From an uncultured Acetatifactor sp. (GTDB lineage: Bacteria > Bacillota > Clostridia > Lachnospirales > Lachnospiraceae), in assembly GCF_910585425.1 (NCBI RefSeq), contig NZ_CAJUCP010000001.1, positions 66,325 through 130,324 on the forward strand: a stretch of DNA of 64,000 nucleotides, in the 5' to 3' direction. The notes beneath the pieces were generated by a model. The model was not told the origin of the DNA. It saw nothing but the letters and a program-made list of their open reading frames with translations, and ran no database searches. The position numbers and the translations under genes were made by a program. Shown here piece by piece: positions 9,703-18,443 of this stretch; position 1 is the stretch's first letter, and every line of letters begins with the position of its first letter.

Positions 9703-10593
9703 TTACGCCGCCAGCCCGAAGTACAGCAGCACCACCGCCCCCAGCGCGATGCGGTACCAGCCGAAGACCTTGAAGTCGTGCTTCTTGATGTATCCCATCA
9801 GGAACCGGAGCACGAACAGGGACACGATGAAGGACACCACTGTCCCCACGATCAGCAGCGTCAGTTCCATGGAGGTGAACGCGAAGCCGAATTTCACCAC
9901 CTTCAGGAGGCTGGCCCCGAACATCACCGGAATGGCCAGGAAGAAGGTGTACTCTGCCGCCACCGTCCTGGACACGCCGATGAGCAGGGCGCCTACGATC
10001 GTAGCGCCGGAGCGGGACGTGCCGGGGAACACGGCTGCGATCAGCTGGAACACGCCGATGAGGAAGGCGGTCTGGAAGGTGATCTGGGAGAGCCTACGTA
10101 TCCTGGGCTTCCTCCCCCTGTTCCAGTTCTCCACCACAATGAACGCCACGCCGAACACGATCAGGGCGATTGCCACGCTGGTGGGGTTGTAGAACAGCTC
10201 GTCGAACACGTCGTCGAACAGGATGCCGATTACAGCCGCCGGCACGCAGGACACCAGGATCTTGAACCACAGGATCCAGATATCCTTCTTGAAATAGGAC
10301 ATGACGCCGGTTTCCCCCGTCTCCTCCCGCTCTCTCCTGGTCAGGGCGAAGGGCCAGATCTGGCCCCAGAACAGCACCACCACCGCCAGGATGGCCCCCA
10401 GCTGGATGACCACGTCGAACATGCCGAAGAACTCCTCGCTGACGCCTGCGCCGTTCTCAAGCGGGCGAAAGGGCATCAGGCTCTCCACCAGGATCAGATG
10501 CCCCGTGCTGCTGATGGGCAGCCATTCCGTGATGCCCTCCACTATGCCATAGATGATTGCCTTGATGATTTCAATGAACTGTTCCATCTTCAC
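9703..10593 (-). CDS. uppP: Undecaprenyl-diphosphatase (BacA/UppP)
   Basis: 296 aa polytopic membrane protein. Family motifs are present: EGITEWLPISSTGHLIL near the N-terminus (catalytic Glu and Ser) and FPGTSRSGATIVGALLIG in the middle (catalytic Arg/Ser). Eight or so hydrophobic segments follow the known topology. It dephosphorylates undecaprenyl pyrophosphate to recycle the lipid carrier used for peptidoglycan and surface glycans, and raised levels give bacitracin resistance. Slightly longer than the E. coli protein because of an inserted cytoplasmic loop (TRREREETGETGVMSYFKK). Confidence 0.97.
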   Translation of the reverse strand: MKMEQFIEIIKAIIYGIVEGITEWLPISSTGHLILVESLMPFRPLENGAGVSEEFFGMFDVVIQLGAILAVVVLFWGQIWPFALTRREREETGETGVMSYFKKDIWILWFKILVSCVPAAVIGILFDDVFDELFYNPTSVAIALIVFGVAFIVVENWNRGRKPRIRRLSQITFQTAFLIGVFQLIAAVFPGTSRSGATIVGALLIGVSRTVAAEYTFFLAIPVMFGASLLKVVKFGFAFTSMELTLLIVGTVVSFIVSLFVLRFLMGYIKKHDFKVFGWYRIALGAVVLLYFGLAA

Positions 10594-10644
10594 TCTCCAT
10601 TCTCTCTTTTATATCGCTTTTATGCCTTCCTCTGTGCAGATCGC

Positions 10645-11499
10645 TCATTTCTCCAGGAAAGCCAGCAGCTCCTGACAGGACTCCGCCGCGTCCCGGTAGC
10701 CCTGGCGGTAGAGGGCCCGCAGCTTCCTCCCGTCCTTCTCCACCCGCCCCACGCCGCTGGGCGCCTTCGGCCGAATCACGAAGACCTGGCCGCTCTTTCG
10801 CAGCCTCTCCACATAGGCCACCTGCTCATTGTAGCGGGCCCCCCTGCGGGCCATCAGCTCCGCCACCTTGGGATACCGCCAGTACCGCGCCCGCAGCAGC
10901 CAGAGCATGTGGGCCTTGACCCGCCTCCTCACGAAGGACCTCTCCTTGGTCATGACCACCACGTTCTTCCGGTTGCCGTCCAGGACGGATCTCTGGATCG
11001 GGATGGAGTCGATCAGCCCGCCGTCCAGATACAGCCCGCCGCCGATCCTCACGTTCCGGGACACCAGGGGCAGGGAGGCGGAGGCCCGGATCTTCACGAT
11101 GTCCTTTTTCATGTCCCGTATCCGGAAGTAGACCGGCTTTCCGGTGACGATATCCGTGGCCACGCTGTAGGCCTTTCCGCCGTATTGTTCGAAGGCCTTG
11201 TAGTCGTAGGGGTTCAGCTGCTCCGGCACCAGCCGGTAATTCATGTCCGCATTGAACAGGTCTCCCGTGGTCAGCAGGCTCCAAAGGCTGCAGTACCTTT
11301 TGTCGTCCAGGTAATCTATGCACACGTCCCTGGCCCGGCCCCGCTGCTTCGAGAGATAGCTGCACATGCTGCAGGCCCCCGCCGACACGCCGTACACGCT
11401 GGAAAACTCTATGCCCTTATCCAGGAAAAAATCGATCACTCCGGCGGTGTAGAGCCCTTTCATGCCGCCGCCCTCCAATATCAGTCCTGCCTGATACAC
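10645..11499 (-). CDS. Patatin-like phospholipase / acyl hydrolase
   Basis: 284 aa starting at a GTG with GGCGGG upstream. The oxyanion-hole motif is LEGGGMKGLYTAGVIDFF, the nucleophile elbow is YGVSAGAC (GxSxG) near residue 40, and the catalytic Asp lies in LYLDGGLIDSIPI near residue 160, so the Ser-Asp dyad is complete. No signal peptide, so it is probably cytosolic or membrane-associated. It resembles the short bacterial patatin family (YjjU-like). Substrate unknown; lipid acyl esters are likely. No operon partner is obvious. Confidence 0.93.
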   Translation of the reverse strand: MYQAGLILEGGGMKGLYTAGVIDFFLDKGIEFSSVYGVSAGACSMCSYLSKQRGRARDVCIDYLDDKRYCSLWSLLTTGDLFNADMNYRLVPEQLNPYDYKAFEQYGGKAYSVATDIVTGKPVYFRIRDMKKDIVKIRASASLPLVSRNVRIGGGLYLDGGLIDSIPIQRSVLDGNRKNVVVMTKERSFVRRRVKAHMLWLLRARYWRYPKVAELMARRGARYNEQVAYVERLRKSGQVFVIRPKAPSGVGRVEKDGRKLRALYRQGYRDAAESCQELLAFLEK

Positions 11500-11697
11500 G
11501 ATTATCCCGCCTTTCTGACAATTCTGTCATTTTATTTTCGCGCAACTGCCTGCCGGAAGCACAGAGGCTTTCCTGGCTGGCGCCGATTCGTCTGCTGTGC
11601 AGGATCCGGCGGATGACAGCACGTTTGTTCTGCGGAGGCCTGGCTGTTACCAGTCGCCGGTTCTGCAGTAGCTTGGCTGTAACCAGTCCTCCTGCCC

Positions 11698-12885
11698 CTA
11701 GCGGTAGGTCTCCTCCACGAACCGCCGCAGGGCCTTTAACGACCGCTCTACTTTTTCCGTGGCGATGCAGTAGGCCATGCGGAAATATCCCGGCGCGCCG
11801 AAGGTGTCCCCGGGCACCAGCACCAGGTCATAGTCCAGCGCCTTGCGGCAGAACGCCCTGGCGTCCTCCTCCAGGGCCTTGGGGAAGATGTAGAAGGTCC
11901 CGCCGGGCTTCACGCAGGTAAAGCCCAGGTCCACCAGCTCCCGATAGAGGATTTCCATGTTGGTCTCATAGACGCTTAAGTCCGCCGTCTGGTCCAGCAC
12001 CTTGGCCACGGCCAGCTGGATGATGGACGGCGGGCAGTTATGCCCGGTGCCCCTGGAAATCTGGCCGCACATGTTGACCATGGTCTCCGCGTCCCTGCAT
12101 CTGGGGTTCACCGCCACATAGCCGATGCGTTCCCCGGGGATGGACAGGGACTTGGAGAAGGAATAGCACATGATGGTGTCATCGTAAAAGGCCGACACAC
12201 AGGGCGCCTCCACGCCGCTGAACACGATTTCGCGATAAGGTTCGTCCGAAATCAGGTATATGGTGTGCCCGTATTCCGCCGATTTCTCCCGCAGGAGATC
12301 CGCCAGCTTCCTGAGGGTGGCCGCGGAATAGGCCACGCCGGAGGGGTTGTTGGGCGTGTTGATCAGCACGGCCATCACCTTCCCGGTGAGCATCTCCTCG
12401 AATTTCCCGAAATGGATCTGGAAGCTCTCCGTGTCCGGGGGCACCACCTTCAGCACCGCTCCCGTCAGGTTCACGTAGGGGCCGTACTCCGGGAAATAGG
12501 GGGCGAAGGTCAGAATCTCATCCCCCGGCTCCGTCACCAGGCGGAAGGCGTGGGCCAGCGCCCCGGCCGCGCCGGAGGCCATGAAGATATGCTCCTTCCG
12601 GTAGGGCAGGCCGAACCGCTTCTCCAGGGAGGCCGCCACCGCCTCCCTGACGCCGGTGATGCCCAGGCTGGGGCTGTAGCCGTGGAGCGCATTGCTCTCC
12701 CTGTCTGTCAGCATATGAATCATCTCGTCCGTAAATGCCTGGGGCACGGGCACGGAAGGGTTCCCCAGGCTGTAGTCGAACACGTTCTCATATCCGATTT
12801 CCTGCCCTCTGGCGGTGGCGAACTCCGACAGCTCCCTGATGACGGATTTTCCCGACAACATATCCTTATATTTTTGAACCAGCAT
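11698..12885 (-). CDS. Class I/II PLP-dependent aminotransferase
   Basis: 395 aa from an ATG at 12885 (MLVQKYKDML), with AAAGGA 9 nt upstream; an upstream in-frame start is less likely. Fold-type I features are visible: NPSVPVPQAF, the cofactor-stacking region ASGAAGALAHAFRLV, LINTPNNPSGVAYS, SDEPYREIVF and the PLP lysine in SFSKSLSIPGERIGYVAVN. The C-terminal Arg is in GYFRMAYC. Related to aspartate/aromatic aminotransferases; the amino donor and acceptor cannot be fixed from sequence. Apparently a single-gene unit. Confidence 0.93.
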   Translation of the reverse strand: MLVQKYKDMLSGKSVIRELSEFATARGQEIGYENVFDYSLGNPSVPVPQAFTDEMIHMLTDRESNALHGYSPSLGITGVREAVAASLEKRFGLPYRKEHIFMASGAAGALAHAFRLVTEPGDEILTFAPYFPEYGPYVNLTGAVLKVVPPDTESFQIHFGKFEEMLTGKVMAVLINTPNNPSGVAYSAATLRKLADLLREKSAEYGHTIYLISDEPYREIVFSGVEAPCVSAFYDDTIMCYSFSKSLSIPGERIGYVAVNPRCRDAETMVNMCGQISRGTGHNCPPSIIQLAVAKVLDQTADLSVYETNMEILYRELVDLGFTCVKPGGTFYIFPKALEEDARAFCRKALDYDLVLVPGDTFGAPGYFRMAYCIATEKVERSLKALRRFVEETYR

Positions 12886-12970
12886 AGCTCTTTTCCTTTC
12901 TTCCTTGATCTCTCTGTAATATTTTACCACATTTCCCTTCCATTACAAGCCAATACAGGCTAATACAGGC

Positions 12971-13009
12971 AAAAAAACGCAGCCGCTGTCTCCATGGCTG
13001 CATTTTTTG
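12971..13009 (-). terminator. Intrinsic terminator downstream of glpK
   Basis: Minus strand: AATGCAGCC, 11-nt loop, GGCTGCGTT and a run of seven T. It lies about 45 nt after the glpK stop. Confidence 0.8.
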
Positions 13010-13054
13010 CGGATTCTCCCTGTCGCACGGCCCCTTCGGGGGCGCAGACGGGCT

Positions 13055-14554
13055 CTACTCGCCTTCCTCCGCCCACACCAGGGCGCATTTCACGGCGCGC
13101 TTCCAGCCCTTCAGCAGGCGCTGGCGGCGCTCCTGCTCCATGGCGGGCTCGAACACCTTCCCTATCTGCCAGTTCTCCCTGATCTCCTGCCTGTCCTTCC
13201 AGTAGCCCACCGCAAGGCCCGCCAGGTAGGCTGCCCCCAGAGCCGTGGTCTCGATGCACTCCGGCCTGTGGACTCGGGTGTCCACGATATCCGCCTGGAA
13301 CTGCATCAGGAAATCGTTGGCGCTGGCCCCGCCGTCCACCTTCAGGCCCATCAGGCGGATGCCGCTGTCCTGCTCCATGGCCCGGAGCACGTCCGCTGTC
13401 TGATAGGCGACAGACTCCAGCGCGGCCCGGATGAAATGCTCCTTCGTGCATCCCCTGGTGAGCCCCACCACGGTCCCCCTGGCGTACTGGTTCCAGTAAG
13501 GCGCTCCTAACCCCGTGAAGGCGGGGACGATGTAGACTCCTGCCGTGTCCTCCACCGATTCGCTGTACTGTCCCGACTGCGCCGCGCTCCTGATCATCCG
13601 CATGCTGTCACGCAGCCACTGTACCCCTGCCCCCGCCACGAACACGCTGCCCTCCAGCGCATACTCCGGCGCTTCACCGGCACCGGCGGCGATGGTGGTC
13701 AGCAGCCCGGACCGGGAGGCGATGGCGTCCCTGCCCGTGTTCATCAGCAGGAAGCAGCCTGTACCGTATGTGTTCTTCACCTCGCCCCGCTGGAAGCAGC
13801 ACTGGCCGAACAGCGCCGCCTGCTGATCCCCTGCGGCCCCTGCGATGGCGATCCGTCCGCCCAGCACGGAGGCGTCCGTATGCCCATAGACGCAGCTGGA
13901 GGGCCGAACCTGGGGCAGTATCCCGGCCGGAATGCGGAAGCGCTCCATGATCTCCTCATCCCAGACCAGCCTGTGGATGTCGAAGAGCATGGTGCGGGAG
14001 GCATTGGTGTAGTCCGTCACATGCACGGCCCCTTTGGTCAGGTTCCAGATGAGCCAGGTGTCCACCGTGCCGAAGAGCAACTCCCCTTTTTCCGCCCTTT
14101 CCCTGGCCCCGGGCACATGCTCCAGAATCCAGGCAATCTTGGAGGCGCTGAAATAGGCGTCCGGCACCAGCCCGGTCTTCTCCCGGATTTTTCCGTCGAA
14201 GCCGTCCTCCTTCAGCCCCTCGATCATGTCCGAGGTGCGGCGGCACTGCCATACGATGGCATTGTATACCGGCTCTCCGGTGTTTTTGTCCCACAGGATT
14301 GTAGTCTCTCGCTGGTTCGTAATGCCGATGGCGGCTATCTGCTCCGCCTCCACGCCTGCCATGGCCATGCATTCCGTGGCCACCGACAGCTGGGTGGACC
14401 AGATCTCCTTTGGATTGTGCTCCACCCAGCCGGGCTTGGGGTAAATTTGCGTGAATTCCTTCTGGGACATGGAATGGATGCTCCCCGCCTTGTCGAACAA
14501 AATGCACCTGGAGCTTGTGGTGCCCTGGTCCAGGGCCATGATATATCTTTGCAT
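13055..14554 (-). CDS. glpK: Glycerol kinase
   Basis: 499 aa, the standard length. ATG at 14554 (MQRYIMALDQGTTSSRC) has AAGGAG 7 nt upstream; a longer frame upstream is not supported. FGGY-family signatures: the N-terminal ALDQGTTSSRCILF phosphate loop, WVEHNPKEIWSTQ, GITNQRETTILWDK, the TYGTGCFLLMNTG motif and GLKVDGGASANDFLMQFQAD. It phosphorylates glycerol to sn-glycerol 3-phosphate using ATP. No glpF or glpD is adjacent. The neighbouring glycosyltransferase ends 74 nt before the start, so the gene could be part of that run. Confidence 0.97.
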   Translation of the reverse strand: MQRYIMALDQGTTSSRCILFDKAGSIHSMSQKEFTQIYPKPGWVEHNPKEIWSTQLSVATECMAMAGVEAEQIAAIGITNQRETTILWDKNTGEPVYNAIVWQCRRTSDMIEGLKEDGFDGKIREKTGLVPDAYFSASKIAWILEHVPGARERAEKGELLFGTVDTWLIWNLTKGAVHVTDYTNASRTMLFDIHRLVWDEEIMERFRIPAGILPQVRPSSCVYGHTDASVLGGRIAIAGAAGDQQAALFGQCCFQRGEVKNTYGTGCFLLMNTGRDAIASRSGLLTTIAAGAGEAPEYALEGSVFVAGAGVQWLRDSMRMIRSAAQSGQYSESVEDTAGVYIVPAFTGLGAPYWNQYARGTVVGLTRGCTKEHFIRAALESVAYQTADVLRAMEQDSGIRLMGLKVDGGASANDFLMQFQADIVDTRVHRPECIETTALGAAYLAGLAVGYWKDRQEIRENWQIGKVFEPAMEQERRQRLLKGWKRAVKCALVWAEEGE

Positions 14555-14627
14555 ATGCGCTCTCCTTTCTCTCGGTATATGCTGATTTTCAAAGGATGGC
14601 AGGCATGGGGCCCGCCTGGCCTGCCCG

Positions 14628-16379
14628 TCAGGCCTCCACGTCATAGCTTCTTTCCGGCAGGTACAGGATCCTGTACCCGGCCTCCCGCAGGGCCCGGCCC
14701 AATTCCAGGCTGATCCTGCCTATGTCGCAGCCCTCGGGCAGGGTGGAGGCGTCGAACCTGTCGGTCCCCGGCGCCGTCCGGTAAGGGACTCCCGTCACCT
14801 GCGAAAACAGCTCCCGGCACTCCGGGCGCACCCGGATGTTCCGGATATCCGCCGCAGCGGCATCCTGGGGCAGCACCGCCCGGTGGAGGTAGCCGCTGTA
14901 ATGGATCGGCAGGTTCCGGTACAGGACTTCCCCGGCCTGCACCGGGCCTGTGCCGCTCCCTTCCCTTCCGGGCAGAGCGGCGCTCACATGCTCCCCTGCT
15001 TCCGCCAGGCGGCCTCCCGCCACCCTGCCGCTGTGGACAATCCTGCCCGCTATGGCCCCTACATCCGTCCGGCTGTCAAAAATACTGCCGCCTGCAGAGG
15101 CGCTTTCGTCTGCATTGGAGACGCCGCCCGCATAAGGGCTGCCGCTTGTGCAGGGGGCGCCGTCTGCATTGGGCCTCCCGCTTGTGCAGGGGCCGCCGTC
15201 TGCATTGGGCCTCCCGCTTGTGCGGGGGGCGCCGTCTGCATTGGGCCTCCCGCTTACCAGGGGGCCGTCCCCATACCGCAGGGCATAGAAGCCCACATGG
15301 GCCGTGTCCACCGCTTTTGCCGCCCAGCCCTGCCTGTCCGCGAAATCCTGCACCGCCCTGCGCCCGGCCTCATAGGCGTGGCGCTTGCTCTCCGGGTTCT
15401 CCGCGGTGGAGCCGGGGTGGCATCTCCAGTGGTAGAGCACCCTGGGGATGTGGAGGATGGCCTCCTCCCTTCCCTTAAGTCCGGCCACCGCCCGCAGCAC
15501 CAGGTCGAAGTCCTGTGCGCCGTCATATTCTGAACGGAATCCCAACTCCTGCATCAGCGCCCGCTCCATCACCAGGAAATGGCAGATGTAATTATTGCTC
15601 AGAAGCAGGTCGAAATTAAAGTCCTCCTTCCGGTGGGGCTCAAAGTATTCCGTCCTGTCCCCATTGCATTTGTCTTCGTCAGAATAGAGGAGCGCGGGCC
15701 CAATCCCCCTCTCCTGCGCCTGTCCGATCGCCGCCGCCATCTCATAGAGGGCGTCCGGCGTGAGGACATCGTCATGGTCCAGCAGCCCGATGTAATCCCC
15801 TGCGGCATGGGGAAGGGCCTGGTTGGTGTTCCCTGCGATGCCCTCATTCCGCTCCAGGCGGATATAGCGGATCCGCCCGCTGTGAAAGCCGGGGAGCGCA
15901 TCCTCCTGCCCAGGCTCCGCGGAAATACCCGGGGCGACAGCTCCCGCGCTCCTGCCGGGGGCATCCGTCACCGTCAAATCTCCGGTCCCCCGTCCGCCCC
16001 CTTCAAAATCCACCTGGCCGGGCTCTGTCATGTCCCGCAGCGCCCGCTCCACGCTGCGGTCCTCCGTGGCGTCCGCCAGAATCAGCTCCCAGCCGGGATA
16101 GGTCTGGCAGCGGAGGGATTCCACCAGCTCCTTCAGGTATTCCGGCTTCGTCCTGTATGTGGGCACCAGAATGCTGAACCTGGCGGACAGGCCCTGCCGC
16201 TGCCATCCCCGGCGCTGTGCCTCCAGCTCCCGGTCCGCGGGAGGCGTCCACACATAGGGAGGGCGCTTCCTCTCCTCCAGCCTCTCCAGGACGGCGTACC
16301 ATGTCCTGCGGATGCCGTTGCGCTTCATATAATAGATGGTCTTTTTCAGATTCGCCTTATTGATTCTGCCCAAGCGCAC
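14628..16379 (-). CDS. GT2 glycosyltransferase with tandem-repeat linker and degenerate second domain
   Basis: 583 aa. After an N-terminal basic segment (residues 1-70) comes a complete GT-A domain: FSILVPTYRTKPEYLKELVES, the acidic motif GLLDHDDVLTPDALYEM, and QDFDLVLRAVAG. Then a low-complexity linker of 12-residue repeats (SGRPNADGAPCT type, about three copies). A C-terminal stretch resembles only the latter half of a second GT-A domain (VGAIAGRIVHSG and LREAGYRILYLPERSYDVE). It probably transfers a sugar in surface polysaccharide assembly. Start uncertain: GTG at 16379 abuts GGGAG, and a TTG two codons in is better spaced. It overlaps the upstream small membrane protein by 23 nt. Confidence 0.85.
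   Translation of the reverse strand: MRLGRINKANLKKTIYYMKRNGIRRTWYAVLERLEERKRPPYVWTPPADRELEAQRRGWQRQGLSARFSILVPTYRTKPEYLKELVESLRCQTYPGWELILADATEDRSVERALRDMTEPGQVDFEGGGRGTGDLTVTDAPGRSAGAVAPGISAEPGQEDALPGFHSGRIRYIRLERNEGIAGNTNQALPHAAGDYIGLLDHDDVLTPDALYEMAAAIGQAQERGIGPALLYSDEDKCNGDRTEYFEPHRKEDFNFDLLLSNNYICHFLVMERALMQELGFRSEYDGAQDFDLVLRAVAGLKGREEAILHIPRVLYHWRCHPGSTAENPESKRHAYEAGRRAVQDFADRQGWAAKAVDTAHVGFYALRYGDGPLVSGRPNADGAPRTSGRPNADGGPCTSGRPNADGAPCTSGSPYAGGVSNADESASAGGSIFDSRTDVGAIAGRIVHSGRVAGGRLAEAGEHVSAALPGREGSGTGPVQAGEVLYRNLPIHYSGYLHRAVLPQDAAAADIRNIRVRPECRELFSQVTGVPYRTAPGTDRFDASTLPEGCDIGRISLELGRALREAGYRILYLPERSYDVEA
15143..15262 (-). repeat. 36-bp tandem repeat inside the glycosyltransferase gene
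   Basis: Three near-identical 36-bp units (15143-15178, 15179-15214, 15215-15250) and a partial fourth. They are in frame and encode 12-residue units SGRPNADGxPxT. There are no spacers, so this is a coding minisatellite and not a CRISPR array. Confidence 0.95.
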
Positions 16380-16722
16380 CTCCCGGGAGCCATCCCATCT
16401 CCTCCAGCGAGTCCATCACGGATTCCGGCACGTCACCGGCCTTCCCCTTCTTCAGGCGGAGGCTGAAGTACACGTTCATCTGGGCCGGATAGCTGAGCAT
16501 CATGGTGCCGTCATGGAGGATGAGGATCCTGTCCCCCGTCCGGTAGTTCCCCGTCCGCCCCCGCATGACCACAGGCCCCACTGAGCCCTCGTCAAAGACG
16601 ATGATGGGTTCTCCTGCATCGACATAGATGCCCGTGCTGAAGGTAAAGGGGCTTACCACGAACAGCCCCACCGCCAGGAGACAGATGCCTGTCAACAGAA
16701 TGATAACGGTTCTTTTCCGCAT
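16357..16722 (-). CDS. Small membrane-anchored protein of unknown function
   Basis: 121 aa. One N-terminal hydrophobic segment (TVIILLTGICLLAVGLFVVS, residues 5-24) can serve as a signal anchor. A predicted beta-rich outer domain follows (YVDAGEPIIVFDEGSVGPVVM, GDRILILHDGTMMLSYPA). No family recognised. Its end overlaps the glycosyltransferase start by 23 nt, so the two are co-expressed, and a role in the same envelope process is plausible. Confidence 0.75.
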   Translation of the reverse strand: MRKRTVIILLTGICLLAVGLFVVSPFTFSTGIYVDAGEPIIVFDEGSVGPVVMRGRTGNYRTGDRILILHDGTMMLSYPAQMNVYFSLRLKKGKAGDVPESVMDSLEEMGWLPGGALGQNQ

Positions 16723-16740
16723 AGCGCCCTCCCTTTCCGC

Positions 16741-18315
16741 TCACACAGACTCGATGCTGCATTTGTATTTCTTTGTCTTTTTATCATAATTTATCCCTAC
16801 CAGCAGGATTTTCCCCTCATAGCCCTCCAGTGCCCGGACATATTTCTTTTCCTTTATCTGTCTGATTGCGCCCCTGGCCGAACGGTTCCATTTCAGTTCC
16901 ACGACCATGGCCGGCCTGTCGGAATGCTTCCTGGGCAGAAAGACGATATCCGCATATCCCTTTCCGGCAGGCATTTCACGAATCACCGTATATTCTTTCA
17001 CTGCATTATAATATGCAAGGGTAATGACACAGCTCAGCGAATTCTCGTCATTATAGCAGAGCACCGATGTGTTTGCCATATGCACTGCGCTGATTTCCTC
17101 TGCCACTGCCTCCGCATCCATCCGCCATGTCGCCTCCAACAGCCTGTCTGATGCATCAATCGCGTCCATCACAGGCTTCCAGCCCGCATCCTCAATGGCA
17201 TTGACGAACTCCCCCCTGACCTCCTCGTTGGGAATCCATACGCTCGCAGTGTCCCTGTCATAGGTCAGGTATCCCAGGTGGATCAGCAATGTCAGGATAT
17301 CGTCGCGGCTCTTGAAGGATGTCATATCGTTCTGGAATCTTGCCGGATTTATCCTGCAGGAGTCCCCGGCCAGCATCCTGGCCACAGCGTCCCGCAGACC
17401 GTCAAAATTCATGCTGACATAGCTTTTCAGGGATTCGTAGGTCTCCGTATTCGTCCAGTAGTTGCCAATCCTCTTCCTGCGGATGGAGTCCACCACAGAT
17501 TTCGGATTATAGACATGCAGCCCCTCTCCTACTACATATCCGTCATACCACTGCGCTGTCCGGTCGAAGTCCATCCCATGCTTCCCGCACAGCTCCCAGA
17601 CCTCTGATTCCGTAAAGCCCACATACTCTGCCAGGACATCCGCCCCCAGCATGGTGAATTCGTCAAAATTGTTCAATGCCGACTCCGTTCCGTACTTTTT
17701 GATGGGGAGGATTCCCGTCAGATAGGCCAGCTTGATGAATTTCTTGGAGGGCGCGTCCTTGAATAGGCCCCGCAGGAAATCGATGTATTCTGTCTGGGCC
17801 TCATTGTCCTCTTTCTCCTCCCGGAAAACTGCGTCCCATTCATCGATGATGACAACGAATCTCGTTCCTTTGGCATTATTGATGCCCGCAAGCGCCTCCC
17901 GAAGCGAAACCACGTCCCCGGGAACGCATTCGCGGTAGCATTCCCTCAGCTCCCCAAGCAACGCGCCCTGTATCCTGGATACGATGCTCCCTTCCGGCTC
18001 TCCGGCTCTTCTGAAGGAATTGATGTCGATATGGATGACATCATATCGGTTAAGATGCTCCTTAAAATGGCTGTCCGACGCAATCCTGCAGTTTCGGAAC
18101 AGTTCCATGGAATCGCAGCCCCTGCCGTAATACGCCACCAGCATTTCCGCCGTGATGGATTTTCCAAATCTCCTGGGCCTGCTCACGCACAGATATCTCT
18201 GCTCGGAATCCAGCACGGAGTTGGTATATGCCAGCAGCTGCGTCTTATCTACATATATCTGCGATTTTACGGCGCTCTCGAAGCCCTCGTTCCCCGGATT
18301 CAGGAAAATCCCCAT
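16741..18315 (-). CDS. AAA-ATPase-like protein with C-terminal PD-(D/E)XK nuclease-like domain (DUF1703-type)
   Basis: 524 aa from an ATG at 18315 (MGIFLNPGNEGF; GGAGG 7 nt upstream). The N-terminal part has the family block YVDKTQLLAYTN followed by CVSRPRRFGKSITAEML, the P-loop-like element. A Walker-B-like VVIIDEWDAVF occurs near residue 160. The C-terminal part has the nuclease-fold signature IVFLPRKHSDRPAMVVELKW (Asp...Glu-x-Lys). The family is multicopy in gut Firmicutes and Bacteroidetes and is of unknown function; mobile-element or defence links have been suggested for relatives. No partner genes are evident here. Confidence 0.88.
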   Translation of the reverse strand: MGIFLNPGNEGFESAVKSQIYVDKTQLLAYTNSVLDSEQRYLCVSRPRRFGKSITAEMLVAYYGRGCDSMELFRNCRIASDSHFKEHLNRYDVIHIDINSFRRAGEPEGSIVSRIQGALLGELRECYRECVPGDVVSLREALAGINNAKGTRFVVIIDEWDAVFREEKEDNEAQTEYIDFLRGLFKDAPSKKFIKLAYLTGILPIKKYGTESALNNFDEFTMLGADVLAEYVGFTESEVWELCGKHGMDFDRTAQWYDGYVVGEGLHVYNPKSVVDSIRRKRIGNYWTNTETYESLKSYVSMNFDGLRDAVARMLAGDSCRINPARFQNDMTSFKSRDDILTLLIHLGYLTYDRDTASVWIPNEEVRGEFVNAIEDAGWKPVMDAIDASDRLLEATWRMDAEAVAEEISAVHMANTSVLCYNDENSLSCVITLAYYNAVKEYTVIREMPAGKGYADIVFLPRKHSDRPAMVVELKWNRSARGAIRQIKEKKYVRALEGYEGKILLVGINYDKKTKKYKCSIESV

Positions 18316-18443
18316 GTCTGCCCCTCCAAAAACAATACCTCTTCCCCTTTTAGCAACAGGCAGGAAGCCCTGGCCCCCTGCCTGTCTGTTGACTATATTC
18401 CGTGTATTTCCATCCGCCGCAGCGCATTTCCGGGCAATGCCCC

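Noticed and set aside
15143..15262. Possible CRISPR array
   Set aside because: The 36-bp units are contiguous with no spacers and are in frame within a glycosyltransferase.
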